Assembly: GCA_003339415.1 (NCBI GenBank)
Contig: PDHQ01000091.1
Coordinates: forward strand, 1 to 64,000
Reading direction: 5' to 3'
Length of the DNA stretch: 64,000 nt
From: Ophiocordyceps camponoti-saundersi (nom. inval.)
Taxonomy: Eukaryota > Ascomycota > Sordariomycetes > Hypocreales > Ophiocordycipitaceae
Numbering within the stretch: position 1 is the first letter of the stretch; every line of letters begins with the position of its first letter. The position numbers and the translations under genes are program-made. The notes under the pieces were generated by a model that saw only the letters and a list, made by a program, of their open reading frames with translations, was not told the DNA's origin and did no database searches. Shown one piece after another: positions 26,389 through 38,930 of the stretch.

Positions 26389-26638
26389 AATAAGGGATTC
26401 AGGCTACGCCTAAATAGCTAAGTTACGTAAAAGGTGCTTAGTTAAGTCCGCGCGTATAATAAGCGTAAGGTATATATAAGTATATATAATTAGTTAGCGC
26501 TACGCGTAAGATAGGCGCGGGCTATATATAAATTATAACCTTAAGTATATATATTATATATACCTTAAAACCTCTTAAGCTATTTTATATTAATAAAGTT
26601 AGCTTCTTATAAATATTAAGAAGTGTAAGACTTTTATA
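26389..26638 (+). repeat. X1 3' LTR (250 bp)
   Basis: Matches 6243-6492. The first base is A instead of T in the usual TATAAGGG start. The DNA just inside it (26330-26388) is homologous to the inverse of 38556-38640, as expected for the same internal end of X2. Confidence 0.86.
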
Positions 26639-29595
26639 ATATTCTATTAATAGTAGTATATTTACTATTATATTTATCCTTATAAATTTTTTTAATAGCG
26701 GCGATTATTATATATTAATAGCTTAAATATATAATATATTATTATTTATATTACCCTCTAGTCTTAGTATAAAGTATAAGGTAAAGCGTTTTAGCGAGAT
26801 AATATATTATAAAAGGGATCCTTATTCGGGCGATTTTTAAGGAGGTTAGGAACCTTATAAAGAGATTTTATATAATTAGCTAAAATGCTCGTAATATTAT
26901 AATACCTGTTTTAAAAGTTATAATATTATATATTTATATTAGCTATATAGTAAGGTAATTTATTATTTATAAAGTAATAAACTAAGGTTTATAAGGATTA
27001 TTTTTTAGTTTTATATATATCCCGCGGCGATATAATATATTACGGAGTAATTACTTAAGGTCCTTATTTATTATATCTTACTTTACTATATTCTAATCTT
27101 AGAAATAATCTTAGAAAGCGTTAAGAAGAATTAAACCCTAGTTAGTAATATTCTATTCTATATCCGAAATAAACTTTACGATATAAGTATTTAAAAGCTA
27201 AAGTATTACTATTTCTTTTTTAATATTATTTTTCTATAAATTTATATTAATAAGTTACTATAATAGCCTTAGGATTATTATATATTTAAGGGCTTATTTT
27301 TTCTATTCCTTATTTATCCTTTAGTTTTCCTATATAGAGCCTACGCCTTAAGTAATACTTATCTCTGCTATCTCTCCTAAAGTGCGTTACTAACGCTTCT
27401 TAAAATACTAAAAATAACGGTCTAAGAATTAATAAGGGTTTAGGGTCGCTATCCGTAACTACGTTTCCTTCTTAGTATAGTTATAAATTCTAATAAGCTT
27501 TATCTTTTTTATTCGAACTATCTTTTCCGACCTTACTATTTATAACGTTACCTAACGCTACTAATTAGTAGTAGTTAAGCTTTTTATATATATAGAAATT
27601 ATAGAAAATAGAAGTAAGTTCTAAATCGTTTATATATTTACTATCTAGTAATAGTAAGGGTATTTATACGTGGCACTAAAGGTGCCTCTATAAGCAGAAC
27701 TAGCTTAATAATAAATAAATAATATTATTAATATATAATAATATATTAGTTTCTTCTCTATAAATAAGGGTTCCTTACCTTATTTACTAAGTTATATTAA
27801 AGTTTAATATAATTATAAAGCTTAACTACTTAGCTTAGCTAATAATACTTATTATTATAAAGTCCTTATCTTATATAATTAATATATAATATATTATATA
27901 GCTAAAAGTATTTCTACCTTACTGCCCCCCTTATACTTATAAGTTTATAAATTATATTTACTTATATTATATACTTTTAAGTCTCGATTATATATATCTT
28001 AACGCGATCTATATACTTTACGATATTAACTATATAATACGGCATAATCTTTATTATCTATAAATACTCCTTTTTATAGTAGCTTTTTATAATACTAATA
28101 TTTATAGATATCTTAAACGCTTTCGCTAATAATAAAATATTTAAGTTAGGCGAGAGTTATAAACTATAATATTATATATTATTAAACTTTAATATCCTAA
28201 TAGTTATCTCTTTTATAAATATAGATAATATTTATTATAGCTAAGTTTATAATACTTTATACTATATATTTAAGCTAAAGATAGCAAAATATTATTAATA
28301 TTATATTAAGCGCCTCGGACGGATATAGGAAATATAAAGTAAATCTAAAAGTTTAAGAATTTAATAAGAAGGAATAGCCTCTATTTAGGTAATAAAAGAT
28401 AAACTAATAGTAGATAAGGCTAAGGATAAAGCTAAGGATAAAGCTAAGAATAAGGATAAGGATAGAGAAATTAGTAAAAATATAATATTATAATATATAT
28501 AAGCTTTATAATATTATTAGCTAATAGCTTTACTCTTAATTAATTAATATTATTTTTTATTTATTTTATATTATATAAAGTTCTAATATTAGCTATCTTA
28601 TTTACCTTAGCTATATAATTTAAGCTTTAGTTATTTTAGCCTCTCTAAGACCTTTACTTATCTTCTATAATACCGCACTTTAATTTATAATCTAATAACT
28701 TTTAAGTATCTTATTTACTTATACGCTATTATATCGTAACCTTTTTTTAATATTATATAAAATAATAATAATAATAGCGATAACGCTATCTTATAAGTAA
28801 TTAACTTTATAATATAAGTAGCGATATATCGATAAGGTAGTTAAATTAATTTAATATAGATACGCTTAATAAAAATACGCTTAATAGATATAATAGTTAA
28901 CTCTTCGATAAGATATAATAAAATATTAGTTAACGCCTAGCTTAAGACTATTAAAAATTATAGCTTAAATACCTTTTTATAATGCTTAAGTTTACTTAAA
29001 TAAGATATTAATATAATAGATATTAGCGATAACGCGAATAATAAGCTTAAGGCGGAGAGGCTACTTAATAAGGTTAACTAGGCCTTATATATCGACGATA
29101 AGTAGGCAGAAGTATTATAAACGGAGGAAATTACTTAGACTATAAACGCTATAAAGGAAAGTTTCTTTCCGCTAGATAACTAAAATAATAATTACCCTAA
29201 TAACTATATTTTTAGCGATAATAATAATAGTAATTTAGCTTCTTATATTAAAACCCTAATATATATAGTAGCACTATTAAGTAATATTATAATATGCGAA
29301 TAGCTTATAATAATAACTACTAAAGTTAACTATATTCTAGTACCTTTATTACTTTTTACTTTTAAGATATTATTATTACTTTAAAAAGAGAAATAAGGTA
29401 TTACTAAAAAGGGATATTAATAGTTAGTTAAGATATTATAACTTATATAAAATATTAGCAAGTTACGAAGCCTCTTATAATATAAAAATATAATATAGAA
29501 AAAGCTATATTATAGTTTTCCGCTTCTTAAGCTTTGTAAGAAGATATTATAACTTAATAAATTACTACTCTTATCGCGCTTTAAACTAATTAAGG
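26639..29595. other. RIP-degraded repeat DNA between X1 and the LINE
   Basis: No intact gene. On the minus strand about 27600-27100 one frame gives a recognisable protein-like stretch (EGNVVTDSDPKPLLILRPLF, then an Arg/Lys-rich part) with stops at former Gln codons; I cannot name it. At 28418-28464 GCTAAGGATAAA-type repeats encode an Ala/Lys/Asp repeat on the plus strand. A 13-bp LINE target duplication ends this tract (29583-29595). Confidence 0.45.
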
Positions 29596-29859
29596 TATTA
29601 ACCTTTCACGAATATAAGATAGGACCCGTAGCTTAGCATTTCGCTCCCTATTATATACTTATTACCTAGAAGAAGACGATAGCGCCCGCGGCGGCTAAGG
29701 CCGGGGCCTAAGGAGCGGGCAACGCGCCTATAATCGTAGATAGGGGGGCGCGGGGACTAAACTAGTCCTCGTAGCACCCCTAATCCGGCTAAGGGCAATT
29801 TAATAATAGCGTTACGTTAAATAGGGAAGCGGTATAAGCATAGGGCCTTAATAATAGCG

Positions 29860-30880
29860 ATATAATAAAAGTGTACTATAAGCTTACTACGGTAATATTA
29901 GCTATAGTATTTTCCGAAGCCTAGGATATTATAATAGCTTTTAGAGCTAAACTTCGTAAAAAATTTAAAATTACCCCGGTCCCGCGTAAGACCTAATTTT
30001 TACTTAAAATTACTAAGTTAATCGAAAAGATAATTACTTCAGCTATATAAAAAGCACTCCTATAAACTATTAGCTTCGATATTAATTAGGCTTAGCTTAC
30101 GTAAGCTTCCGTTATAGCGAATAGCTATAAAGTAATTAAACTTATCCTAAGCTAATTTAATAAAGAAATTACTATATTTACGAAAAATATTATAATTAAC
30201 GTAAAAATCCTATAGCTAACTTTATAAGAAATCGTTTAGGCTATAAATACCGCCCTAAAATATAACGCTATATCGGCAGTAAGGCGGCTCCTTAGTAAAG
30301 ATATCGTTATTATATTCTATCTAGAATATAAGAAGCGAATAACCTTAGTTAAGTAAATCCCTATTATCTTCGGCGAGGAAGCGGTCCGTAGCTAGAAAAC
30401 TTACTTTATTATAGCGAAAGGAGTATATACGGGGGCAGCTTACGGCGATAAAAACGTACTTATATAGCAGATTAAGAAAGTTAATAAAATTAATATTACC
30501 TAAGTTAAAGCCCTTAGGCCCCGTAGCGAGGGAGCTACGCGTATATACCTTATCCTTAATATTATTAATATAATAGATACTAATAAACTTATATAAAACG
30601 GACTAGTTATAAATATAGAAATCTCTTATATTAAGGTTTATAATAACGCGGTATAGCCCCGGTAATACTACTAATATTATTAGTTTAATTATATAGTAAA
30701 GCACTACTAAGAATAACCCCGCTATAGCCTTTATATAGCTGCCGCGCACCTAGAAAGAGAAAGCGCTTACTTAGCTCTAATAAATAATAGCGCTAAGAAC
30801 TATATTCTATATAAGGGTAACTATACCTTATAGTCCTAAAACTGCCCTACCTCGAAGGCGTACTAGGACTAAGCTTATAA
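29860..30880 (+). pseudogene. LINE ORF1 (gag-like, CCHC knuckles)
   Basis: The frame gives VRRLLSKDIVIIFYLEYKKR near 30285, a conserved type of block in Tad1-like ORF1. Three successive Cys/His knuckles lie at about 30665-30860, ending with KGNYT and NCPTSKAY. Most Cys and His codons are now TAT. The second LINE at the right edge has the same layout. The product would be an RNA-binding particle protein. Confidence 0.7.
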
Positions 30881-31179
30881 TAATTATATATACTAACCTT
30901 ATAAGTTTTAAGATTACTTATAGCTAACTTAGTCTTAGTTTAGTAACGGCTTTATTAAAGTTTAGGCCCGGAAGTAACCTTATATAGGACCTTTATAGTT
31001 ATAAGCTACTTTTCGATTTAATATAGCGGATAATATCGTACTAGCCCTAAAAAGGGGCCGTGGTAGGAGCGGCGCGATTCCTAGTAACTATAATAGAGGA
31101 AATACTAGTAGGGGACGTAGAACCCCCTCGACCGCCCCCTCCGCTACCCCTTCTACCGTCCCCTTAACTATCCTCTTTA

Positions 31180-34100
31180 TTACCTTAATACGATTATAAT
31201 TATTTACCCCCTCCGCTCCTAATAAAGATTAAGACCCTTTTTTAAAATATATAAAAGCGTAACTATCTTATCTATATAGTACTCCGTAGCCTTATTAGCT
31301 ACGATTTTATTTATATATAAGAACTATAATATAACTAATTTAGCCGCCCCCCGCTTCTAGGTATTATATTATATAAACTTATAAACTTTAATAGCTAAAT
31401 AATCTTTTATATTTATAAACGTTTAGACTTTTCCTTTTAGATACCCCTTACCGCCCTTAAAATAATATCTATCCTTTTCTATACTATACCCCCGCTTCGA
31501 ATTATATTAATTTACTTACCTTTATTAGTAATTCGATTAGGCCCTCTTTTTTAATAAGATATTATTTACCCCGACTTTTAACTAATAATAACCCTCCTTT
31601 ATAGTAATTTTAACCTCTACTACCCCTCCTAAAATTATTATAAATAGTCCTCCCTTAAGGTAACTAACTTCCTTAAGCTCGTAACTAGCCTCCGCCTCGG
31701 ACTTTTTACGCCCCTAAGCGAAGTTACCTAGGAAATATAAAATAAGCGGACTAATATTATAAACCTAGCTTAGATTACGCTAAACTACTAAGCGATATAT
31801 TAAAATAATAACCTTAACTTAGTTAGCTCCGATTATATCTTATAAGTTATCTATATCGATATTAATTTTCGCTTTAATCTAACTTTAACTAAAGCTTAGC
31901 GCTCCTTTTACCTAGATATTTTCGTAGCCGAGGTACGAAACTAACTTAAACTAAACCTTTACTTTACTATAATACTTAGAGAGCTTAAGAACGCGGTCGC
32001 TTTACTCTATAACTAACTAAAAATAATAATAAAGATAATAGTGCTATTATACGTTCGAATTTACCTTATAGCGTAAAAATAGTAAAATAAGGTTATAGCG
32101 GCTATTATAGTAGTTACGAAAAAAGCTTAGTAATATTAGTATATTAATCTTACTAACTTATACTAATAAGATTACTAAGAAGTAATAAAGGTATAGAAAA
32201 TTATAATTAGCGCGGCACGCTATAGCGCTTAGCGCGACTTCCTTAATAGTATCTCCGCGAACTTATTAACTTTTTAAATTATAAAATATTAAGCTAAGCT
32301 ATAAAGCTAAGCTACGCTAAAGCTAGTTTATATCCTTATATTTTAAAAATACTTAGATTTAATATTAGCAGCTACCTTCTCCGATAAAGTAACTCTACTT
32401 AGCTAATAATTCTTCCTAGCTTTTGCCGATATAGCCCCTCTACTTACCCTTAACGACCCCTTCCCCTTTTTCTATATTAAGCGCGCTATTACTACCGAAG
32501 ATATCTACTTTACCCTCTTCTTAATTACTTCTTAGAAATCCGCTAGCCTTAATAGGATTCTAGTTAGTTTCCTAAAAAAATATAAACCCCCCCTTATCTA
32601 AGTTTTTTAGAAGATCTTCTAAAGTTATATTAATAATAGCTATTTCCTATTATAATTTAAAATCTCTAATATTATAGTTATCTAGAAAATAAGTAAGATA
32701 CTAGCTATATATTATATTTTAGGTAAATATAAGCTAATTTTACTCCTTTATATAATAAGGAAAATCCTAAAAATAATTATAGCTAGGAAAATCGTATTTA
32801 TAGCGGAGGAGGCTTAGATCCTCCCTAATAGCTAAATAAATAATAAACTATAGCGCTTTACTAATATAGCGGTCTTTATACTTACTAAGATAATTAAGAT
32901 AATCTAAAACTAAGGCGGCACCGCCTTACTCCTCTTACTAAACTTTACTAGGGCCTTTAACTATATCTCTTATAATAAGTTAATTATTATTATAAACTAC
33001 CTAGGCTTCTTAGAATAGGTTATAGCGTTTATCTAATCGTACCTTATAAACCGCACCTTAAGACTTAAGTTTAATTATAAACTAAGCGATATTTTTTCGA
33101 TTTAGTAAGGGGTCCCCTAAAGGTCCCCTATATTACTAGTTCTCTTCCTCCTATATATAGCCTTACTATATTAATACTTAAACTTAGTATTAAGTCTTCT
33201 TATAGTAAGATTTATAAATAATACTAATATCTTTAGTATTAGACGCGATAGGGCTTAGGTATTACTCTAACTTAAGTATATATAGCGAATCTATAAGTAA
33301 TAAGCCTTAAAATATAAAATAACTTTTTAGCTAGCTAAAAGTAAGTTAATATATTTTATAAAGGTAAGGATAGCGGATATAACTAAGCTCTAGCTTAGAG
33401 ACGTAATAGTATAGCTAATATAGAAGGCGTAACTCTTAGAGGTTTAGCTATATCGTAAGCTATATTAGAAATCCTACCTTTTAAAACTTACTACTAAGCT
33501 TAAGTACTAATACCTAGCCTTTACTAAGATTATAGCGTTAATATAAAGCTATACCTTATTAAGAGTAAGGGAAGTTTATACTAAAGCTATTAGGTTAGCT
33601 ATCGTATTTAGTATAACCTAGTTCGCCTTACTAATATAGCTAGGGGGGAAGCTATACGGCCCCGTCGTAAAAGCCCTAGCTACTAAGTAGTCTAAGTACC
33701 TCTAAGTTATTACTAGGGCTTATAAAGCTACCCCTATTTACTATAATAAGGCTAAGGCCTTTATTCTACCTCCTAACCTCTATCTTACTTATTAAATAAT
33801 ATATACTTATTACCGCTTATAATATATTAAAATAGTAAACCTTATCTATACTATAGTAAAAAAAGTAGCTAGATAAGTATATAATAAACGCAGAGGATAC
33901 CCCCGCTAAAGAAGATACTAGGCATTTTAAAACTTAGAGAATTTTAGTATTATATAGTCTAGCCCTAAGCTAGCGGTAAGATATAGGTAACGTAACTTTA
34001 ATACTTAACTTCGTAATAAGTAGCTCCTCTACTAGTATTTAAAAGAAAAAAAGCTAAAGAAATATAGGTAATTATATAGCTACCTTATAAATAAGCTACC

Positions 34101-34440
34101 GTAACTTAAAGCCGGCTCCGCCTTACGTATATATAAGGGACTTCCTAAGTTTATTAGTATAGCACTTACGTAACTCTAAACCGGGCATATCGGACTTAAT
34201 TTATTCTTTTAAGCTTATAAGGTGCCCGGGGTAGTAATAAAGCGGTGCCTATATAATAATAGTAATAAAATAGTTTTATATATCTTTATTAATTATACTC
34301 TTATTTATAAAAATAGGCCCTTTCTTAACGCTAATAAGCGCTTAATATAAGACTAGCGAAACCTTACTAAAATACTTAATAACTTTTAATTTATAATATA
34401 GCTTATATATTAGTTCCTTTTACTAAGATAACTTTGCTAA
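31180..34440 (+). pseudogene. LINE ORF2 (endonuclease - reverse transcriptase), dead by RIP
   Basis: Endonuclease-like sequence lies about 31680-32260. RT is clear: near 32760-32910 the frame reads KIIIARKIVFIAEEA, ILPNS and RFTNIAVFILTK, with a block near 33080-33240 like LKFNYKLSDIFS followed by QGVP and RFINNTNIFS (the FVDD-type catalytic site, mutated). The C-terminal domain near 34170-34400 reads TGHIGLNLFF and later NRPFLNANKRL, with Cys/His spacing typical of fungal LINE tails. Nonsense codons abound. Confidence 0.75.
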
Positions 34441-34599
34441 TTTAACTTTATACTATTACTTTATAAGGAGAAGGAGAACGGAAGCGCTAACTTTAGTACG
34501 GACGCGTAATAGTTACTATATAGTAATATATTATTATCTATTACTTTACTAACCGCTTACCTAATTCCGAGTTTTAATTACCTTAACTAAATATAAAAA

Positions 34600-35640
34600 A
34601 CTAATTTAATTACGCGAGGCGCGGGAATAACCGTAACTATTACGGCCGCGGCTATAGCCGCGGCTATAATTATAACTATAACTATAACTTAAAATAATTA
34701 TTACCGGCTCTTACTCTTTTATACTAAACGCGGTATAGTTATTATTTAGCGTTATAAAATTCTTATTATCGGAACGCTTATTAATAAAACTATCTTAAAT
34801 AGGACCGGAAATCTCCTTATAAGGAGGCGGCGCGGTAGCGTTATAAGCGCTTATAGCGCCCTTAATAATAGCGGGAGCTTCCTCTATAGCGGGGGTAAGA
34901 GTAATATTAAAAGTAATAAATTTATTAGCTTTTAACTTTAGCTTAGACTTAATAAGTACTAAGGCGGCAGAGGTTTTAGTAATAAGCGGAGAAATAATAA
35001 GGATAAGGGGGCGATTATAAGGCGATAATATCCCTTATAACGCTACCTTATTCTTAGCCGCGCGGCGGATATAGCGTAACTTATCTATCGCCTAGTTATA
35101 AAAGTTAATTAATTATATATAAAAGATACGCTACTTCTAAGTTTAGGCTATAATAGCTATAATAATTTAGTTAACGCTAGTTAAACTTTTAGTTATATTA
35201 ATAATAAAATCTTTACTAAGGGCGGGAGGTAATAAGCTCTAAAATAGTACGTAGCTAGTAGCCGCCTAAATAACTTAATTAGTATAAGAGCTATTATAAC
35301 GCGCGATAGCGTAAGTTTCCTTAACGCGCTAAATAGTATTTTTCTATTACCTTTATTAATATAAAACTTACCTTAAACCCGCTATAACTCCGAATTTAAC
35401 TTACTAACTAAGAGTTATAACTAAAGCCTAGCTTATAGGTTACCCTAACTATAACGTAAATAGCCTTTACTATAGCGAGATTAGAAATTAGCTTATACCT
35501 AATATAATTATTTACGCACTTTATATAGGATATACTAAGCTAGTTTACTCTAACTATTAGTAAGCTTAAGCGCGCACTAGGGCTAAATACTTACTTTACT
35601 ATACCTAATAAAGATTACTAAAGCTTATAAGTATATTAAT
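34600..35640 (-). pseudogene. Antisense gene relic in the 3' region of the LINE
   Basis: One minus-strand frame stays open except for RIP-type stops over about 330 codons. From the N-terminal side it gives NNYIRYKLISNLAIVKAIYV, then GFSYNS, a probable short intron near 35360 (GTAAGT donor), then KETYAIARYNSSYTN, AIDKLRYIRRAAKNKVAL, PPPYKEISGPI and a tail of Ser/Tyr/Gly/Arg repeats (SRGYSRGRNSYGYSRASRN, which was probably Gly/His/Arg-rich before RIP). I do not recognise a family. Its quality relative to other frames is far above chance. It is opposite to ORF1/ORF2 and lies between ORF2 and the TAA tail. Confidence 0.6.
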
Positions 35641-35875
35641 ATAATTAGCGTAAGATATATTATAAAGGTAATCTCTCTTAGTAGGTATTTTATTTCCGGT
35701 ATAAGTTAGCTATAAACTATATATATACTTATAAGGGCTACTTATATAATTAATTTTATTAAGATTACTAATTTAATAATAGCCCGCTTATACTAGTAAG
35801 AGTAACCCCCCCTCTCTTATATACCTTTAGGCCCTAAGTTACTAATTTATAAGAATAATTTCCTAATTAAGAAAG

Positions 35876-36100
35876 CTTCCTAATTAGGAAGGCTTTATAA
35901 AAAGGTATATACTTAGGTATATACCGCGTATATAGGGGGTATATAGCTATATACTAAGGGGTTAAGAGGTATATACCGGCTCGTGCGGGTAGTAAGTACC
36001 GCTACTCTCCTTATCTTTCCTTATCTTATTACTCTTTCCTTATCTTTTCCTTATATTATATAGCACTACCGTAGCTAACGGCTACTTCTTTTATACGCGT
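35876..36100 (-). promoter_or_regulatory. Candidate promoter of the LINE antisense gene
   Basis: Reading on the minus strand, ACGCGT (36095-36100) abuts TATAAAAG (36088-36095). Further on, copies of GGTATATAC[C/T] lie at 35968-35977, 35916-35925 and 35904-35913, with a related palindrome at 35939-35956. A second TATAAAG follows (35893-35899), then a perfect 16-bp palindrome CTTCCTAATTAGGAAG (35876-35891). Palindrome cluster followed by TATA resembles the family D antisense promoter, where GGTACGTACC is the core and decays to GTATATAC in RIP-mutated copies. Confidence 0.4.
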
Positions 36101-36185
36101 CGCGTATCCTACCCGGCCCCGAGCTGGCCGCGGTCCTACTGCGCTGTGGGGGGTTTTACCTCTTACGGGAGGGTTTTTCCTACCC
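36090..36185. other. GC-rich patch that escaped RIP, in the LINE 3' region
   Basis: The segment still contains TGG, CTG and TGTGGGG-type steps that are absent from surrounding DNA. It starts beside the TATAAAAG/ACGCGT pair. It may be a protected regulatory or structured 3' region; alternatively it simply had few CA targets. Confidence 0.55.
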
Positions 36186-36261
36186 GACTTATTATTAAGG
36201 TTCTAGCAGCTCCTATAGCTACTAGCGTAATAATATAATAATAATAATAAACTAATTAAGG

Positions 36262-38305
36262 ATATCCTTATATTTAATTTATTATTAATAATTTAAGCGC
36301 TTCTTAGCTTAGAAACTTACTGCTAAAGAATATATTATAAGATAGCTTACTTTACTAATAGTAATATTTAAAAGCTATAGTAAGCTCGCTAATAAAGCGA
36401 GTTTATCTACACGATATTTAGCTAATATATTTCTTATAATAATAGCTAATTATTTTAGCTATCTAACTTTATATATTATAAATATAATAAAAGGAATTAT
36501 AATAGGGAATACTTAAGTAAAGTAATCTACGCTAGACTTAATATTTATAATAGCTTACTTAGTAAGCTAATACTTAAGGTATAGATTATATATAATATAA
36601 TATTATTATTAAAGCTTATATATTTAAAGAGATAATAAGCTAGGCTCTTATAGCTAATAGATAACTACTAAGAGCTTATTATTATATAAAGAAATACTAT
36701 AATTATCGCTTTAGAATAAGTTATTTTATAATTACTAAGTAAAGTTTATATAAATTACTATTTTAATCTTAGCTATTATAATACTAATAAGCTATATCTT
36801 CCCGATATCTTATATACTATAAAGTATTTCTTCTTCTAAAATCGTTAAAGCTTTATATTAATATTACTTACCACCCCCTTATAAGGAAAAAAGAGATTAA
36901 GACCTTTAGGAGAGCTTACCTTATAAAATATTTTATAAAATAAAATATAGTATCACTATTATTTTTTCTCTTTATAGATATATTTAGCTTATTTAAGAAT
37001 ATATATTAGTTTATTAAAAGCTTATACCTTATCTTATAGTTTATTAAATATAGTATATAATATAAAAGAAATAACTTACTACTACTAATACTAAGTTTAT
37101 TTAGTTCTAACCTTATAGATATTTTTAAGTTACTATTTTATATATATAAGCTAGATTCTAATATTAAATTACTCTCTAATAAATAGCTGATTTTTATTTA
37201 TACGTTTATAAGTATAATTATTAGTAATTTCCTATTATAGTAAAAACTAGTAAAATATTTAAACTATAAAGCTATTAGGCTTTATTAATATTACTTTATT
37301 ATTAGTAGTAGATAAGATAAGCTAGACTTTAATATTATTAGGCGTATAAGCGGTAAAGAGTAACTCTTTCTTAACTCTAAAAAAGTTAAGAAGGAGTTAC
37401 GTAAGACTTATTAAATTATTTAGGCTTAATAATTAAGAATCTATCTATAATAGAGGCTAATAAATAATATAGATAGCCTATTTCTAGTATTAGATTGTAT
37501 TAAAAGCCGCCTAATTAATATAATATATTTAGAATATTAAAGTTTAAGTAAATTACTATTCTTTTTAATATTCTAAGATATTTTAATAGCTATAAGGTTA
37601 AACTAATATAATAAGGTATTCTAAATAATACTATTTCCGCTAATATAAAAGCAATTATAATTGCTAAAATAATACCTAAACTCTTAGAAGATATAAGAGT
37701 TAGGTTAAGGGGTAATTATATTACTAGTAATATTATAATACTAGCTAAAGAGAAACTATATTAAAGTTAAGGTTAGCTAAGCTTTTAAGGTAATCATAAA
37801 AAGCGACTATTTTACCCTTAGTAACTTATACTATATAGCTATTAATTTCTAAGCTATAAAATAGCTTTAAGTAGCTTATTAGGTTTTTTTATAATTAGTT
37901 TTATATATTTATAAGCTATTCTTAAAAAAGAAAGAAACTGATTTCTAGTATTAAGTTATTATAAGCCGCAAAGCTATATAATTGCTATTTAAAATATATA
38001 TAAATATAACTAAGATAATAAAAGGTAAATATTACTTAAACTATTTAAGGTATTTATTTTTAACTATCTTACTTTTTATAGCTTATAGAGGCTAAATAAG
38101 GTAAGAAGGCGCTATTAGCTAAATTCCTATACCGGCACTATAAAAGGTAAGTTTTAGCATAGCTAGCACTATAGCTTCGGTAATAGATATAGCTATAATA
38201 AGGAGGCCTAGTAGTAATAAAGCTATATAATTTAAAGAGAAGCTTAAACTACCTAATATATATATTAGTCTTTATTATATAAAGGTTATAATAAAATATA
38301 AAGAG
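36262..38305. other. RIP-degraded DNA between the LINE and X2
   Basis: Continuous with 26639-29595 before the LINE inserted. Extremely AT-rich with scattered stops in all frames. I see no recognisable gene, terminal repeat or RNA. Its right end carries AAGAG (38301-38305), the X2 target duplication. Confidence 0.45.
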
Positions 38306-38555
38306 TATAAAAGTCCTACACTCCTTAATATTTATAAGAAGCTAACTTTATTAATATAGAATAACCTAAGAGGTTTTAAGGTATATATAGTATATATACT
38401 TAGGGTTATAGTTTATATATAGCCCGCGCCTATCTTACGCGCGGCGCTAACTAATTATATATACCTATATATACCCCGCGCCTATTATACGCGCGGACTT
38501 AACTAAGTACCCCTTATATAACTTAGCTATTTAGGCGTAGCCTAAATCCCTTATA
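38306..38555 (-). repeat. X2 3' LTR (250 bp)
   Basis: Inverted match to 26389-26638 and 6243-6492; ends TATAAAAG and CCCTTATA on the plus strand. Confidence 0.88.
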
Positions 38556-38930
38556 TACCTTATTACTTTAGGAAAAAAGTATTTCCGGCCGCGGCATATA
38601 CGTATATAAGGTATAAGTTAAAATACCCCTTATATAGAAAATTTTTCTTCCTCTTTTTTTATTTTTCTCCTCGGGCTAGTTATATTAGCTTCCCTTACTA
38701 AGTAAATAATTCTCTAAGCTTTATATTTTATTACTCCGCTACTATATTCTTATAATTCTTTTTTTTTTCTATCGTTATTATTATCTAAGCTCTCTATAGT
38801 TATTTATTCTCTTTTTTTTATTATTATTATTTTTTAAGCTTTCTATATTTATTAAGTTATTATATTACCGCCTTAATATATTATTTAGTTAGCTATAGTT
38901 ACCGCTTTATATAATAAGTAGCTACGCTAT

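Larger units (their letters stand above)
6243..26638 (+). mobile_element. Ty3/gypsy element X1, RIP-mutated, interrupted by B, Z and C
   Basis: Outer LTRs are 6243-6492 and 26389-26638 (250 bp each). The element is split by B (11259-14838), Z (15262-21558) and C (21582-25163); removing these leaves about 6.9 kb, normal for gypsy. LTR ends read TATAAGGG...CTTTTATA, consistent with TGTAAG...TTACA after RIP. Flanks GTATT (6238-6242) and ATATT (26639-26643) match at four of five bases. Gag zinc knuckle, RT, RNase H and integrase occur in gypsy order on the plus strand. X2 is an inverted copy of the same family. An antisense frame lies at the 3' end. Confidence 0.88.
29596..36248 (+). mobile_element. 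Tad1-like LINE, RIP-mutated, apparently full length
   Basis: AAACTAATTAAGG occurs at 29583-29595 and 36249-36261: a 13-bp target duplication as expected for target-primed reverse transcription. The 3' end is a TAA-rich tail (about 36221-36250). ORF1 (gag-like, zinc knuckles) and ORF2 (endonuclease, RT, C-terminal Cys/His region) occur in LINE order on the plus strand. Unusually, about 1.7 kb lies between ORF2 and the tail and holds an antisense gene. A GC-rich stretch (36090-36180) escaped RIP. Confidence 0.82.

Noticed and set aside
26389..26638. Solo gypsy LTR
   Set aside because: Following X homology across B, Z and C shows that it is the 3' LTR of X1.
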